Of a DNA stretch of 64,000 nucleotides, positions 1 through 12,855 are shown in pieces. Each line of letters begins with the position of its first letter. The stretch's first letter is position 1. The DNA comes from Nymphaea colorata. Taxonomy: Eukaryota; Streptophyta; Magnoliopsida; Nymphaeales; Nymphaeaceae. A program made the position numbers and the translations under genes. Below the pieces are notes generated by a model that searched no databases, was not told the origin of the DNA, and saw only the letters and a list, made by a program, of their open reading frames with translations. The stretch spans positions 20,024,370 to 20,088,369 of the forward strand of contig NC_045140.1 in NCBI RefSeq assembly GCF_008831285.2, in the 5' to 3' direction.

Positions 1-443
1 TTTTCTTTTTTGAGATATGAAATGTCCATGTTCCAAGAATTTCTGTTCTGATATGCTAAAACTGGATTTCACAAGGATATAGACACAAAAAAAAAGAAAT
101 CATCAATTAGCTTTGCAATGACTTATACCGGTGAAAATCCGGGGTGAATCTTGTGTTGGACATAACGGCCATTACACAACTTATACAACGTCTGTTCTAC
201 TCCAGAATCCGGTTGATCTGGGGCAATTTGAGTGGGATATTGTGTTTGTCAAAGTAAAGAATCGAATAGCTTCAGTCCTTCTATCAATCTTCTCAAGGTT
301 ACCAAATCCTTTGCAGTTGGCGTTGCTAAAAGTCCTTTATATCTATATGACACTTTAGGCTACTGACATCTAAGAATTATTGTTACAATTGTTTAACTTT
401 GTTATTAATGTTTTTAGTAAGAAAATATCTTGCCAGTGTGCAG
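1..443 (+). other. Upstream intron of SURF1, no exon recognised
   Basis: This AT-rich stretch precedes the first recognisable SURF1 exon and ends in an acceptor, CAG at 441-443. The preceding SURF1 exon normally encodes the GPR and TENGY region before the LVNRGW motif; I could not find it here, so it probably lies left of the window. A reading frame at 131-358 gives a peptide with no family resemblance and is treated as chance. Confidence 0.5.
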
Positions 444-1260
444 TTATCTGTTCTGGTTAATAGAGGATGGGTGCCACGTAGTTGGCGAAACAAGTTTCTG
501 GAAAATTCTGCTGAAATTGCACAGTCCTCAATTACAACGGTAGATGATGCTGAGCATAAACATGAACCATGGTGGAAATTTTGGACCAAGGGAGCCGCAG
601 TTAGTAAGGTGATTTTGATTCATCAGAACATTCTGTCTGATCTGCTTGCTTATACTTCTTTCAAGATCATCTTTAGTGATTGCAATAGCTATAAGATCTA
701 CCGTTTTTCATGTCGCAGGACCTCAAACACCACAACATTGGATTGGTGAAAGTTCTTGGCGTAATCCGTGGGAGTGAGAAACCAAGCATATACGTGCCAG
801 CTAATGAACCCAGCACAGGGCAGTGGTTTTATGTTGATGTTCCGGCAATGGTACAGCATCTTGGGCTTCCAGAGAGTACAATTTATGTAGAAGAAATTAA
901 TGAGGATGTCAATCCAAGTAAACCATATCCAATACCAAAAGAACTCAATTCTTTGATCTCTCACTCAGTCATGCCAAGGGACCATCTAAACTATGTCTTC
1001 ACTTGGTACAATTCTTTCTCTTAGGAAGGTGTAACGACAGTTACTTTAATTGTCCTATTTAAAATTTAACACTCTAAGTTGTTATGAAGGGTTCTTGAAA
1101 TCAGACCTTGCCCCTCCTTTCAAGTTCAATAATATTTTGGGCAACCTTCTGAAAGTAGAAAAAGCTGTTGACCTCATTTTCTTGTTGCAGGTACTCTTTG
1201 TCAGCGGCAGTAACTTTCATGGCAATTAAAAGAACATTGCCCAAGAAAAGTCAGAGATAA
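444..1260 (+). CDS. SURF1: SURF1-like cytochrome c oxidase assembly protein, last three exons (5' partial)
   Basis: SURF1 is an inner mitochondrial membrane protein that helps insert heme into subunit 1 during assembly of cytochrome c oxidase (complex IV). Three exons can be read: 444-608 (phase 0; carries LVNRGWVPRSWR and WWKFWTK), 719-1005 (VLGVIRG, STGQWFYVDVPAM, YPIPKEL, DHLNYVFTW) and 1191-1260. The donor at 1006 (TG|GTACAA) and acceptor at 1190 (GCAG|GTACTC) split the Trp codon. The last exon then gives YSLSAAVTFMAIKR, the second transmembrane helix, and a TAA at 1258-1260. Reading straight through the donor gives an early stop at 1022-1024, so splicing is needed for the C-terminal helix. 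Motif order and spacing match plant SURF1. The N-terminal half, with the transit peptide and first membrane helix, lies outside the window. No defect is seen, so this is probably a working gene. Confidence 0.9.
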
Positions 1261-3920
1261 CATTGCAGATGCAAGATTGTTTTCTCTTCACCAGCAACCA
1301 CCAGAAGTGTACACATTTCCGCTCATGGAGTAAACAACCGAGCTCATATTTTAACCCCGGCTGAAGAGGGCTGTTGATGACTCGTTTGCTTCTGCTTTCA
1401 TTTAGATCCATTCGTTGTTGGCTTCACAGGTGCTATTTATGGAAATAAGATTTCGAGTCTCTCACCAAGTGAATTTTCTGTCCACTTTTTGTGGCTGTTA
1501 CAGCTTTTTGTCAGTTCTGGAGGTACATACTTCCGTTTTCTTTTACAGCACATGGAGCTAAGCTATGTCCATGAAATAACATAGACAAAGCGGTAGAAAT
1601 TGGTTTCTTGTTTTTTAAGGGGAGAAAACAAATACAAACTGGAGCAACAGAACAGTCGCTGCTTGATGAAGCTAAATGGTGTGATATTCATAGCAACTTT
1701 TTGCCAGTGGTTGTCTTACATGTCAAATAAGGGATGGGCAACATATTGAGATATCAAGTCATTCATGAATTCCACCAAAAACCATTGTATGTTTTACTTA
1801 ATTTATCATTCGTGTAGCTCTGGTGGTGTTTAGCTTAACAAAGTCACATTGGAGCTGACTTATCGTTGCTCGTCAACATCCGGCCTGATTCAAGTTCATT
1901 CTTTTTTGTTTTTTTATTTCTTTTTAATGAAGTTTCAAGTGGCCTGTTGTCCTAGATCATCTTTTAAGGTTGCAAATGAATTTAATCCAAAATAGCAGAA
2001 TGCATTGGAAATAGGATTGGAAGTACATTAAAAACATGATAAAATCTTCAACCTAGAAGATACTAACAGTAGTCTATCAACCCTGTAACTGGCCCCATGG
2101 GCGAGTCTCTTGTTCTTGGGCTGGCCGACGAGCGAGCTGATTTATTCTCCTGATTATATATGCACTTCTAAGAGTTTGTACAGTTGCACTCCCAATCTTG
2201 TGATTGTTTATTTTTATTGGAAAAATAGCAAAAGAAAATATGAAAGATAGTTCTGATAAAATTAAGAAATGTCTTCAAATAAGTTTCTAACTGGAGATAC
2301 CTCAGATGCTAGAGCCACGTTCTGGTGAGCATGGAACGAGGGAGAAGCCATACTTCTGGAAACTCTTGCTGGTCTTTGAAATCTGGTGAAAAAAATAGTG
2401 GCCCTCGTAGAAGTCGGATTTTGAATTGTACAAATTCCTTTAAAATTAATGTGCGGTGCCGACATGCATCGTCTTGTAACAAGCCATGTCACCCATGAAC
2501 TCCCAGTTTAAAACTGGTCCTGACAATCACAGTCGAGGCCGGAAAAATGGTTTCCGGTGAGAGCAGTCCACGTGCCATTCTCCCACCAATCTTTCCAGCT
2601 CACTTGCCGTTAAGCGCTTTCAAGCCTGTCCTGTCACGGCTGTCGCCTCAGCGCAATATTTGTTCGCGCTGTATCGGCGAGAAACCAACTTTTCTTTTAG
2701 CTATTTCATCCAAAATTATTACCAAAAACTAATTTAAAAGTGTTTTTCCTTTTATTTTTGTGTAAAGCGAAGGTTTTATGAAATATACGAAAGCTTGATA
2801 GCATACTTTCAGGCAGGATATCTATTGTTAATGTGTGTCTCTTTGTCTAAATGAGATTTCTTGTAATAAATTCGAAAAGCTTTCTCAAGCTAATTACATA
2901 TAAAAACGGAAGTTATGAGTTTTTTTGTTCTTTTTTCACTTTTAGAATGTGAATTCCACATTCGAGAACTAATGGAAATATGGGTTGAATTTCAAGCAAT
3001 CACCACGATGGTCCTCATGTTGTCCTGACAACAAATGGAGGGTCTGCTGTCCAACTCAAACCCACCATGTTTCCTGCTTGATTGAGAAGTTGTTGTTTAT
3101 CCTCAGATGAACATTATTGTTTTCTCTTTTCCTGAGTGGACTCAGAGTTGAACAAAAAAACGGAAGCAACAAAAAAGCGTGATCTCTGTGACGAAAAACT
3201 GTCACATACCGCTAGGTCTTTTCCGTTGGGATTTGCTGTTTACTTAAAAGGTTAAACACATTTTTTTTAATGATTATAACAGCAATAAAAGGACGTCAGG
3301 GATTGGCCGAATGAAACTTTGACTCCATTTTTTTGATATTCACAAAATACTTTCTATGAGGTATAATATGGCGAGCATGAAAAAACCGAAAAAATATGAT
3401 TAATTTTGTAAAAATAAAATAAACAAATAAAAATTATAAAAATTAAAATAATTGAAAAACTAATAACACAAAAGAAAAATTCCAGCCTACACACAAAAGA
3501 AAAATTTATAAAATACTTTTTTAATGTGTTCATTGAATCAATGAGACAGTTTTACTGTTGCCAAACAACCTCAAATAACAATATCAAGTTGCAATACTTG
3601 GGCCATGAATCTAACCACGAATGATTTTATCGGGAAGTTGACCAAAGCACCCAATTCTTGTGACAATATAAAGCTTTGTACCTTTCTCAAGTCTTTTATC
3701 GGGAAAAGAAGGAAAGAAACCGGAAAACATTGTTCAACTGATAGAACATATCTTCCATTTCAAGCTTACCCATTTAGTCAGTCCTGCAAATGACGCCTTA
3801 TATCACAATCCATACAATCTAGCAAGTGTTCACGTTTCAATGACCATCCATCTAGCAAAGAATGAAAACAAAAATTCTTTTGGTTTACCTTTCTTATGTT
3901 GTTCGATTATAAAAATGAGC
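1261..3920. other. 3' flank of SURF1 and AT-rich intergenic DNA
   Basis: No coding exon is recognised. The first few hundred bases are the likely SURF1 3' UTR. A stretch at about 2500-2690 is clearly richer in G+C than its surroundings and could be a promoter or an old gene remnant, but it carries no family motif. At 2328-2400 lies one copy of a dispersed segment that recurs at 57943-58009. Confidence 0.5.
2328..2400 (+). repeat. Dispersed repeat, copy 1 (partner near 57943)
   Basis: The segment runs ACGAGGGAGAAGCCATACTT, then CTGGTCTTTGAAATCTGGTG and AAAAAAATAGTGG. Near 57943-58009 a closely matching run is present in the same orientation, with GGGAGACGCCATACTTGTGG and GGTCATTGAAATTTGGTGAA. 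The copies are about 55 kb apart and differ at several positions. The element family is unknown. Confidence 0.6.
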
Positions 3921-3925
3921 ATGTG

Positions 3926-3943
3926 CACACACACACACACAGA
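3926..3943 (+). repeat. CA-rich microsatellite
   Basis: A short run of CA dinucleotides lies just upstream of the long AT microsatellite. Confidence 0.8.
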
Positions 3944-4012
3944 TAAATACCATTTTACAAAATCAAGTCCACCTCAGGAAATTTTCTGGTTGCATCATTT
4001 GTACTGTGAGTC

Positions 4013-4018
<6 letters not shown>

Positions 4019-4088
<70 letters not shown>
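4019..4088. repeat. AT dinucleotide microsatellite, about 35 units
   Basis: About 70 bp of uninterrupted AT repeats. It is probably length-polymorphic and the true length may be misassembled. Confidence 0.95.
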
Positions 4089-4090
<2 letters not shown>

Positions 4091-5020
4091 TTGATTACCA
4101 TATGTACTAAGTAGCTTTTACAATAGTATACAACTCTTTCTTTTCATGCTATTTACTTTTCCACAAACCACCTTTAAGTAAACCACCTTGTCAACCAATT
4201 GTGCCACACCCCTCAGTTGGGAGAAGCTAAATGTGGCCTACCGTAGGCAGTTGCCCACTTGAACACAACAAAGATGTTATTTAATTATTGTGGTTTACCA
4301 TCAACAAAAAGAACTAAAAAGATATTCCCTTAAATGGAGTTCATGTTTTCCGTAAACATATTTTTCAAACATAAGCGTCGGGGCAGCAAAAGAAAGATTC
4401 TTATTAATAAAAACTCACGATTAATGATCACTAACTCACCGCCATTATATGAATACGTTTAAATATTTCAATTTTCTCTTGAAAATTTGATGATTATCAT
4501 GTGGAACATGATTTCTAACAATATAATGAAACATGCATAGTAGTAGACCTCAATTCATGACCCATCTGAGGACCAGAACCGACAACCAGTCCCAGTTCTC
4601 ACAAAAATAAAAAATGTAGGAAATCTATTAGTGCGATAACCAAGAAGATGAGGCCCGCTAGCTACGAACTGAATGCAGACACTAAAGAATGCATTTGGTA
4701 ACATCCAGCAGCCGGATGGACTCAATATCTTGTATCACTTTGTTTTAACAAAATTTAATTGTACTCCAACTTTAAACTAGGATTATTCAAGAAAGCCCAA
4801 TCAGAAACATGTTAAATCAAACTTACATCTGATTGGAACCCCATGATTTAGATATGAGATAAATGAATTTGAGATCAGACTTCTTTTTCTACCTTACATT
4901 AAGTATGCCAATACAAAATAATCACTTTTAGCCAACAAGGTGTTCATTCTCATCCAAGAGTTCCAAGATGCACGACCTTATAAGTTCTCCGTACTTCTCA
5001 ACCAAGCATCAAAGAATTCC

Positions 5021-5158
5021 TTAGCAAATGAATAAGGAAATGCAGCATCCATCAAACAATGCCCTGCATGCAGCTGACAAAACACACAATAGTGACTTAG
5101 GAATAACAGAAAGAAGGGATTCGATTTCCTGCAGATGCTTGGAGAGCAAATGCTGCCA
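5021..5158 (-). pseudogene. Possible exon remnant of an unidentified gene
   Basis: On the minus strand an acceptor-like TATATTCAG precedes an open stretch starting WQHLLSKHLQEIESLL and ending at a TAA (5021-5023) after 45 residues. A second frame over the same place, from an acceptor GTTTTGTCAG, ends in AKEFFDAWLRSTENL before a stop at about 4978. The two frames may be one exon broken by a frameshift. Amphipathic helix-like composition favours real protein ancestry, but no family is recognised and neighbouring exons were not found. Confidence 0.2.
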
Positions 5159-8100
5159 CTGAATATAGCAATGAAAATTTCAGAAACACAAAAAGCCAAA
5201 GATATTTGAAATACAGCTACAGTTTCAATACAGCTAAAAGCAAAAGTAAATTTTTGTATGTCGTATGAAAAGCCCATAAGATCGCTTTTTCGAAAAATGA
5301 TTGTTAAATCAGTAATAATTTCTTTTTCCTTTATAAAAATTGATCTTAAAAAAAGGTTGGTGGATATATATAAGCTGCTCTTAGCTTTTAAGAACTAATA
5401 AAGGAAAACGTCATTCACCAAACCAATTAGATTATAAAAATTAACTAAACTGAGTATTGGGTACGTTTGTAGAGATCAATACAAATTAATAAACTTAAAA
5501 TTGGTTTTACTTGAGAACATTTTAGGTCTTTCATCAAACTAACACCTGAGACCGTGTTTGTTTTTTTTACCACACTAACACCAGCTTAAGTGATAACCTA
5601 GCCTCAATCAGCAAAACATTATTTTTGTTGAACCACAGAAAACATAGTTGATGCTTAAATATAACCGGTCCTCCAGCAGGGATATTGCACACAATCTTGG
5701 ATCCACATAACAAGGGTAAGTACAAAGTTAAATGCCGGGAAACAAAAAGACAAGATATAATTATAAAACATCTACTGAAGAAAGAAAAATGACAAGGAAA
5801 AATTAAGAAAAGCGAAATGTGATAATAAATAGAAAAGGAGATACAATAATAGGAACTGTACTTACCGAAGGACAGCTTCATAATAAGTAAGGAGCCTTGT
5901 ATGACCCAAAAACAATGGCCAAGACAAAGCAACCAAATATGTCAAACAAAAAGCAAAAGATAAACCAATGAGTGAGTCCTGAATTTCTTAGAACTAGAGC
6001 CTCCTGTTGAGCTTTCCTAGCACCCCTAATATTTGTAAAAGCAGAGTTTCGGAGTCCAAAACTTCCTGTTTATAGTCCAAAACTTCCTGTTTATAGAGGA
6101 GATTTTAGTAACTTCAGCTGTCATGGTTTTTAACCTTTTTTTCCTTCTCTCATACATTAATCTAAATTCCCATTTTGTCAATACAAATTTATATATTGTC
6201 AAGATATCAATTTTTCATTTTTGCGCAATAGGCATTACCGAGTTATCCCCCAAAATAGTGAACTAAAACATATGTATTCTAATCTAGAGCATAGGAAGAT
6301 TGATGAAAATGACATTGCCTTAGAAAACATAGACAATTTGGTGAAGATACATGTGTTCATAAAACTCAACAGCAGAAGGAAAGTTCCATAGGACTGAACT
6401 AAAACCAACACTCATGCACATATTTGAGCATAAGAGACAAAGGAACCAATGAGAAAAGAGTGTGTTGATAACATGGTCACAAAGAGTCCAATATGACACT
6501 AAATGTGAGAAACAAGAAGAAGCTGAAAAATATTTATCACTATTCAGAAAGAAGGAAATAATTAAAAACTCTAGCAAAAAGCCGTTGACATAACATTAAA
6601 TAGAAAGTATGTTTTAATACATGATAACAAAGTAATACAAGAACGTGCTCATGCCGTTTCCAATTTCATGTCTACAGAATCATTCACGCATCCAATTGTT
6701 TTCTTGAGCACATAAATATGCACAAGAGTCTACAAGAGTTTTTGCTACTTTTATAATAAATAACTAAAAGATCAACCTTCAAAATCTATAACTTTTGGCA
6801 AGACATACAAATTCAAACTAAAGATTCGAGAAAAAAAATTCCAGTATTTTATCAAAGACATGAAACAACCAGTGAAAAGAAATTACTTTTATTGAGGAAT
6901 GTTAAAAAATAAATAAAATAAAAAGTTAAGTAACAATCTACAAAAGATTAAAAGACCAAGTGTTACCCATCGCTAACAAGGGTCGCCCCTTTCCAAGAGA
7001 AACCCAGTAACGCACACACACTCACCCCTAATCCCCAATTAGGGTTCTCCCTCGCCAGAGGGCCAAACACTCAATATTCATGATGATTCGACCATATATA
7101 TAAGCACTATTAGATCAGTCTCTTGGGGATCCGATCCAATCTTATACCCAATGCCTAACATCAAGTGCTTAGAAAAATATGCAAATTCATCTAAGATAAT
7201 ATAGAATCCTTGGCTTAAAATGTCAAAGATGTAGACTGAAATCCAAACAAAACTTTTCAATAGCGAGATAAATTTAAAAAAAGTTTGTAACTATTGGTAA
7301 GAACGTCATGAAAATCTAAACAAAAATGCATTACCTTTCACGAGTTCAAAAATAAGTAGGGGAGTTTCAAAAAACTATGTAATGAATTTACCCGAATTTT
7401 CTCATAAAAGACAAAAATATGTATTAGCTTTCATCAAAAAGTGTGAAACTGTAAAAGAACTTGCAAAAGTTTAAGACATTTCTAAAAGATCGAAGAAAAC
7501 TTGTACAAGTTGCAAAGACCACATAATGTTGGGAAAATTTTGCCTAGTTCTATAAAGACATGAAAGTGCACAAAATATTTAATAAAATCAGTTCAAATTC
7601 GTTTTTGTAATTTTTTTAAAAAAGTCACACAAAATCAATGCAAATGTTGATAAGAAAGCCATAAAAGTAAAAAAAATAAAATAAAATAACACAAGAATTA
7701 ATAGAAAATTTTATTGAAGAGATCAGTTTCAAAAATTTTTCTTACAAAAGCAGTAATAAAGATTAAAGTTACTAATACAATTCTAAAAGGAATAGAATAA
7801 ATTTAAAATATTTTAAACGAATTAAAATTGAAAAATATTTTCAAATTCCCATTTTGAATACTTTTCTAGCAATCATAGAGAACAATATATATTTTGGAAA
7901 TATCACTGAAATTTATGTGTGGGGTGAGTGGAACCATGAAAGGGGAAACATGAATTTACTCGCTCTGCCTCATGAATGTGTGCATCAAATCACTTAAAAT
8001 TAAGAAGAAAAGAAAATGCTCTAGAAACTCCAAACCACGGTTTCAGGAAAAATGATTGCAACCTTCAGATGTGCTCTAAAATTAAGTAAATGCTTTATAA

Positions 8101-9926
8101 TTGATCCTAAGCCATTTACCAAAATTTGGATTCAGGTACATGTTCAAATCCTTTAGGAGTTAACCGGATCCAACTAAATGGGTCCAGTTTGAGCTCAACA
8201 ATCGAATCAGCCAACCCACTTACATCCCTGGTTTCAGGACATATTATGTTGAACATAATTTGTCCCGTAAATAGATTCTACAATCAGATTATGATGGCCT
8301 ATTTATCGAGCATCTCATATTATAGGCTACAATGTCTTTTTTCTCTTTCAAAATCAAAACCGTAACTTGAACGAAAATAATAGTATTCAAGAGTTAATGC
8401 CGACAAAATGAACTATAAAGATAAAGATAATACAAGAATTGCATGAAGATAGTAACTTACTAGTCATAATAATAATAATAAAAAAAAACTTGCATGAGAT
8501 GGAGCCCTTAAATAACTTACTAGTCATAACATTACTTTTAAAAAAAAAAAAATTCACAGCAAATAAAACTCTACATGATACCATCTTGAGACATATAAGA
8601 ATGCCCTGCACGACGAGCTTAATATTCAACCTCAAGAAATTTATACATTGAGTGAATTCTGCTTTTGTTGGCTGGCAGATGAGCATCTAGAAGGTCAACA
8701 TGGATATCTTAGAGGGGGCACAGACCAATAGCATCCTTTAAACAATAAAGAGGTTGGCTGCGTATCGAAGAACAAGAACAATCGTGAAGACCCATCAACT
8801 GAGCAGATGCTCGCGTGACGTGAACGTGTAGGTTTTGCATGAATAGTGTCTCATCGGGTTTGTACTTGGAGATTTAAGTCCCTTTTGTGTTTTCCCACTG
8901 TTGTAATAATTCTTTTCACTACCACTCAAGCATATTAAATCAGAAGGTCTATAGGGAGGGGACAGACCATATATTTTAAAAAATAAAACACAAAAAGGTG
9001 GAGATTTTTCAAATTGTACCAAATTTTTTCAATATTGAGAAAAACACCCTAAAGTTTTCCCAATATTAATAATGAAGTCCATAAAGACTACTTTCTGTCG
9101 AAGTGATCATCAAATCAGTGAAGGTTACTTTTTTTGCTTCTCAAAAATCAACATGAAAAGGGAAAAAGAGACATTAGTTTCCCTTACAACTTTCTAGAAT
9201 TGCTAACAAGAAAACAATTAGACAAGGTTACACCTCACTGATTAGAAAAGAGAAATCAACTAAATTGCATATGGTTGCATATAACTTCCAATGTTCAGAG
9301 ACAAACAAATGATCTTACAATTTGTTTTAGTATTGTACTTCTTTTATCACATTGAATACACCAGATTATGTGATAGCCTAGGGTTAGTTGGGAAAAGATT
9401 ATTTTGTTTGAGCAATGCAAAAGATAGGTGTGTTTCTAAAAGTGAAAGCAAAAGTGAACAATGCCCTAAACCAACATTTTCATACGTTAAAGTATCAAGG
9501 GAAAGATACCACAATGGTTAACAAAACCACCAAACCCCACTAGCTTTGCTAACCCATGTTTCAGTTGAAAATGCAATTGATGTCTTACCTTTCAATGGCA
9601 AGACTAAATGAGACTAAATGATGAACGTACTGTAAAATGATTGTGTTTCAAAAAAGGCATAGTCGTGGGGCTTTTTGTCGTAACTTGATCTGTAGAATAA
9701 TGACATGAAATTCAAAAGCCTCTGGGCCCAAAAAGCTTAGGAATCTAACTCAGCTCTCATTGAGATGGAAGAGCAACTAAACAAGAGCTACAAAAAGACA
9801 ATGATATATATGGATTCAGATGAATAATGGTTGAACAAGAAACAAGAAGGAATGCAACCTGACCAGTAGTAGACTAGATATATCCTTCACAAGCCTTGTG
9901 CATTTAACCAACAGAGAACCATTTTT

Positions 9927-10098
9927 TTAACTTGTGCTGAAAAGCATATCATCCAAACATTCTATAGCCAGATTAAACAACCTAAACTTTGATGGACAAT
10001 CAACAAGTTCCAAAAATTTGCTCTCAGTAACTAAACCCTTCTCTAACATTGTCACAAATGTAGAGCTAGCCCATAGTTGGACAGTACCAAAAGAATTG
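9927..10098 (-). pseudogene. Possible terminal exon of an unidentified gene
   Basis: On the minus strand, TTTATTAG at about 10099-10106 could be an acceptor. The following open stretch includes FGTVQLWASSTFVTMLEKGL and LVDCPSKFRLFNLAIECLDD and ends at a TAA (9927-9929). The composition is more protein-like than its neighbours and resembles a helical-repeat protein. I do not recognise the family, and no connecting exon was seen. Confidence 0.2.
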
Positions 10099-11204
10099 CT
10101 AATAAATGATACCAGAAAAAAATTATAACCATACAACATGAAAAGAAGGTAGAAGAATGCATGCACTTCAAACTTTACTACAAACAATTAAAAAAACAAG
10201 TGAAAGTATGTGTAGTGCAATAAAAACCAAAGTTTTAATAAAAAAAACAAAGAACTACCAACTCATTTTAATAAAAACTCAAGCTGAAATACGCAGCAAA
10301 GAACTAGCAATTCATTTAAGTACATGCCGTCTTTACCCAAAAGAAGATCACACTAGAGTACTTTCGGAAGGAATCCCTGAGTTCAGAGTTCATCAAGCTT
10401 TAATTAGAGGACAACATTAGTAGCAACCAATAAAAACCATCTATCGATACATATGCAAAATGAAGAACTAACACAATGTACAAGCAATGAATGTACGAGG
10501 CACTGTGCCCTTATCCAAAGGCAGATGAACATCTTCATATTACTAGAAGGAATCCCACCGAGTCCATTGTTCTTCATGTTTTAAATATAGAGGCCAATAT
10601 TAGCAGAAACCAACAACAGATTTGAACATGGCTTAGCACCCCGTATTCCACACAAACATTAATCGGAACTCATCCATTAAAAAGATGGGACTCCAGATAT
10701 GGAAACAAAACAACAATAGCAAGAGAAAAATGTACAAGCAAAAAACTGAAATATTGGCAGCCTATTTGCCAAATCAAAGAGAACAACCCTCGGAAAACTT
10801 CCATGACAGCCCACAAGTGAAACTGTTTCACCCGAATAAAAGGAACTGATGTATGCAAAAAGACAAACATTATAGGAGCACCATAACTTTGAAAAGAAGG
10901 GTTTCAAACGTTGAACCCAATTGAAGTTGTTAACTATCATAGCATAAGGATCCAAAAGGGAATGCCAAACTAACATTGTCCCAAACAATAGCACCCTGAA
11001 AGAACAAGTTTGTTTCAGAAAAAGATCCTCAACCAGAAATCAATGAAGAAGAAACCTACCGGAAAATACTGATCACAGAAAACTTGATTTGCAACGTTCC
11101 CCACTTTTTCATGTATATGAAGACCTTTTTACCCTGCCCTTAGAACTACTTCTCTTAATGGCATCTGAAATGTATGTGAAAAGTTCACAAGCATGATTTG
11201 TTGA

Positions 11205-11455
11205 ATTATCTTGTCATGGGTCTAAATCAAAGGCCTTATGTGAATAAGAAATTGTCAAATTTGGATACGTTTGTGAGTCTGGATCAATGGCATTATCTGA
11301 TTCAAAAATCATCAGATTTGGATCTAATCGTGGGTATAGATCAATGGTCTTATCTGAACAAGAAATCGTTCAACATGGATACGTGGTCTTATCTAATTTA
11401 TAAAATCTTAGGTCTGGATCGAGATCCATTGTCTTATGATCTTATCCGATCTGCA
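11205..11455 (-). repeat. Degenerate GGATC-rich repeat, inverted relative to the 53.4-54.6 kb copy
   Basis: On the minus strand this segment contains AGACCATTGATC and TAGATCCAAATC units separated by tens of bases. The same units, on the plus strand, fill about 53400-54620. The plus-strand frame at 11198-11470 is a by-product of the repeat and not a gene. It directly abuts the left edge of the large satellite array. Confidence 0.55.
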
Positions 11456-11461
11456 ATTGTT

Positions 11462-11825
11462 GACTCATAACCTCCTAGAGCTAACAATCATACCGATGCA
11501 TCAAGTTGGCCATGCATTGGTTGTGTCAATCAGTCATTATTCCAATTGCATCCAATTGACATTTTTAATTTGATGGAAGGGACGTTGTTTCATCAAGATC
11601 TTTGAGCAGTTCCCAAGTCTCACGGGATTGTTTTCTCTCTTGTTGTACAAGGTTCTTCGCATCTTTTGTGTTCATAATGAGTTGATCACACATAACCTCC
11701 TAAAATTGACAATTATACTGATGCATCAAGTTGGCCATGCATTGATTGTGTCAACCAGTCAGTCATTTATTTCAATTGCATCCAATTGGCATTTTTAACT
11801 TGATGGACAAGACGTTGCATCAACA
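11462..11825. repeat. Satellite array segment 1 (left edge)
   Basis: This is the first recognisable satellite sequence. It holds landmarks shared by every later unit: GCATCAAGTTGGCCATGCAT, CATCAAGATC, CAGGTCTCACGGGA (here AAGTCTCACGGGA) and ATAATGAG..GATCACACATAAC. The unit is diverged compared with the right-hand part of the array, as expected of an old array margin. Confidence 0.8.
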
Positions 11826-12855
11826 GCGGTTCAGTTAAATATCCAAAAGCAGAGCTTTAGTCTAGGTCAAGCAGTTCCTAGGATATGCAGGGTAACTTGT
11901 TCAAAAGATGGTGTATTTTCATGCTTAGTTAATGTTATGGCACTAGCTGAAGAGATTATGCATTTGAACTATTGCATGTATAATGAGTGTTATGGTGTAT
12001 AAGATGAAAAATTTGCATGAACACAATTTTTTTGTGAAATGTACAAATTAGTTGAGAATCTGTAAGGCTTATTTTGTTGCTTAAATGTGATATAGGTTTT
12101 ATAGGTGGAACTAGTAGCTCAAATGCATGTTGCCAGACCCATACAATCAGACATATCAGCGTCGATGCAAAAATCAACCTGGTGAGAGATTTGCTGTTGG
12201 TCTGATCATTGCACTGGTCGCCCACTAGAACAGACTAGTTCTCTGTACCTTTTGTGAAAGTGATTGGGATCTGATTTCGCCATTAAATACACGGGACAGA
12301 ACCAACTACAATATCTGATGACGATGATCTTTAATGCCTCAACCTTGAAGCTGAAGCAACAAGAATTGTTGATGAAGGAGAGCCTACTGGATATGTTGGT
12401 AAAGATCTTCAAAGTCATGAAGTTGAAGAGGAAGATGAAGAAGAAGATGGAGATGAGGATGAGAATAAAGATGATGAAGATTATGAATGAGAGTCGAGAG
12501 TGCTTTCATTTTATATGACACTGAACATTTTCACAATTTCATTATCATCTTATGAATCTATGGTTACAAGTGCTTTCTAGATTGATATTGTTATGAATTT
12601 CGATCTTTATGAATGATGAACCAAAACTTTATAGCAATAATAAGTCTATCATTCTATAAAACATGTTTTTTATGAAGAACATATTAATCTTGATTTTTAT
12701 TAATTTCTTATGTTTTTTTGGAACCTTTTCAAATTTTTCGGATTATTTTTTTTTAAAATATACGATACGTTATGATATTTTATGATACAACGTATCTCAA
12801 GGCTAGATCGATACATCTTAGTATTCACTTTTTACAACATTGGTACAGGCTTGTT
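11826..12855. other. Non-satellite insert within the array
   Basis: About 1 kb of unrelated DNA separates satellite segments 1 and 2. It contains an acidic-tail coding remnant (listed separately) and an AT-rich right half with a small inverted repeat, GATACGTT..AACGTATC, around 12764-12796. No terminal repeats or target-site duplication were found at its edges, so the mode of insertion is unknown. Confidence 0.5.
12338..12490 (+). pseudogene. Acidic C-terminal coding remnant, unidentified
   Basis: One plus-strand frame reads EAEATRIVDEGEPTGYVGKD, then an Asp/Glu-rich tail ending DENKDDEDYE and a TGA at 12488-12490. A stop codon precedes it in frame at about 12332. The overlapping frame, rich in Met and Lys, is the shadow of this one. 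Acidic tails of this sort occur at the ends of many nuclear and ribosome-biogenesis proteins, and I cannot assign a family. It is probably a captured or decayed last exon. Confidence 0.35.

Larger units (their letters stand above)
4089..11200. other. AT-rich intergenic region
   Basis: Seven kilobases with no recognisable gene. Reading frames here are short and rich in Phe, Ile, Tyr and Lys, as expected by chance in AT-rich DNA. Small local duplications occur, for example a 22-bp tandem pair at about 6053-6096. Two minus-strand stretches read more like protein than their surroundings and are listed separately as doubtful exons. Confidence 0.5.

Noticed and set aside
131-358. A 75-codon frame at the left edge as a SURF1 exon
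   Set aside because: It lacks the GPR and TENGY motifs of the expected SURF1 exon and has no convincing splice sites.
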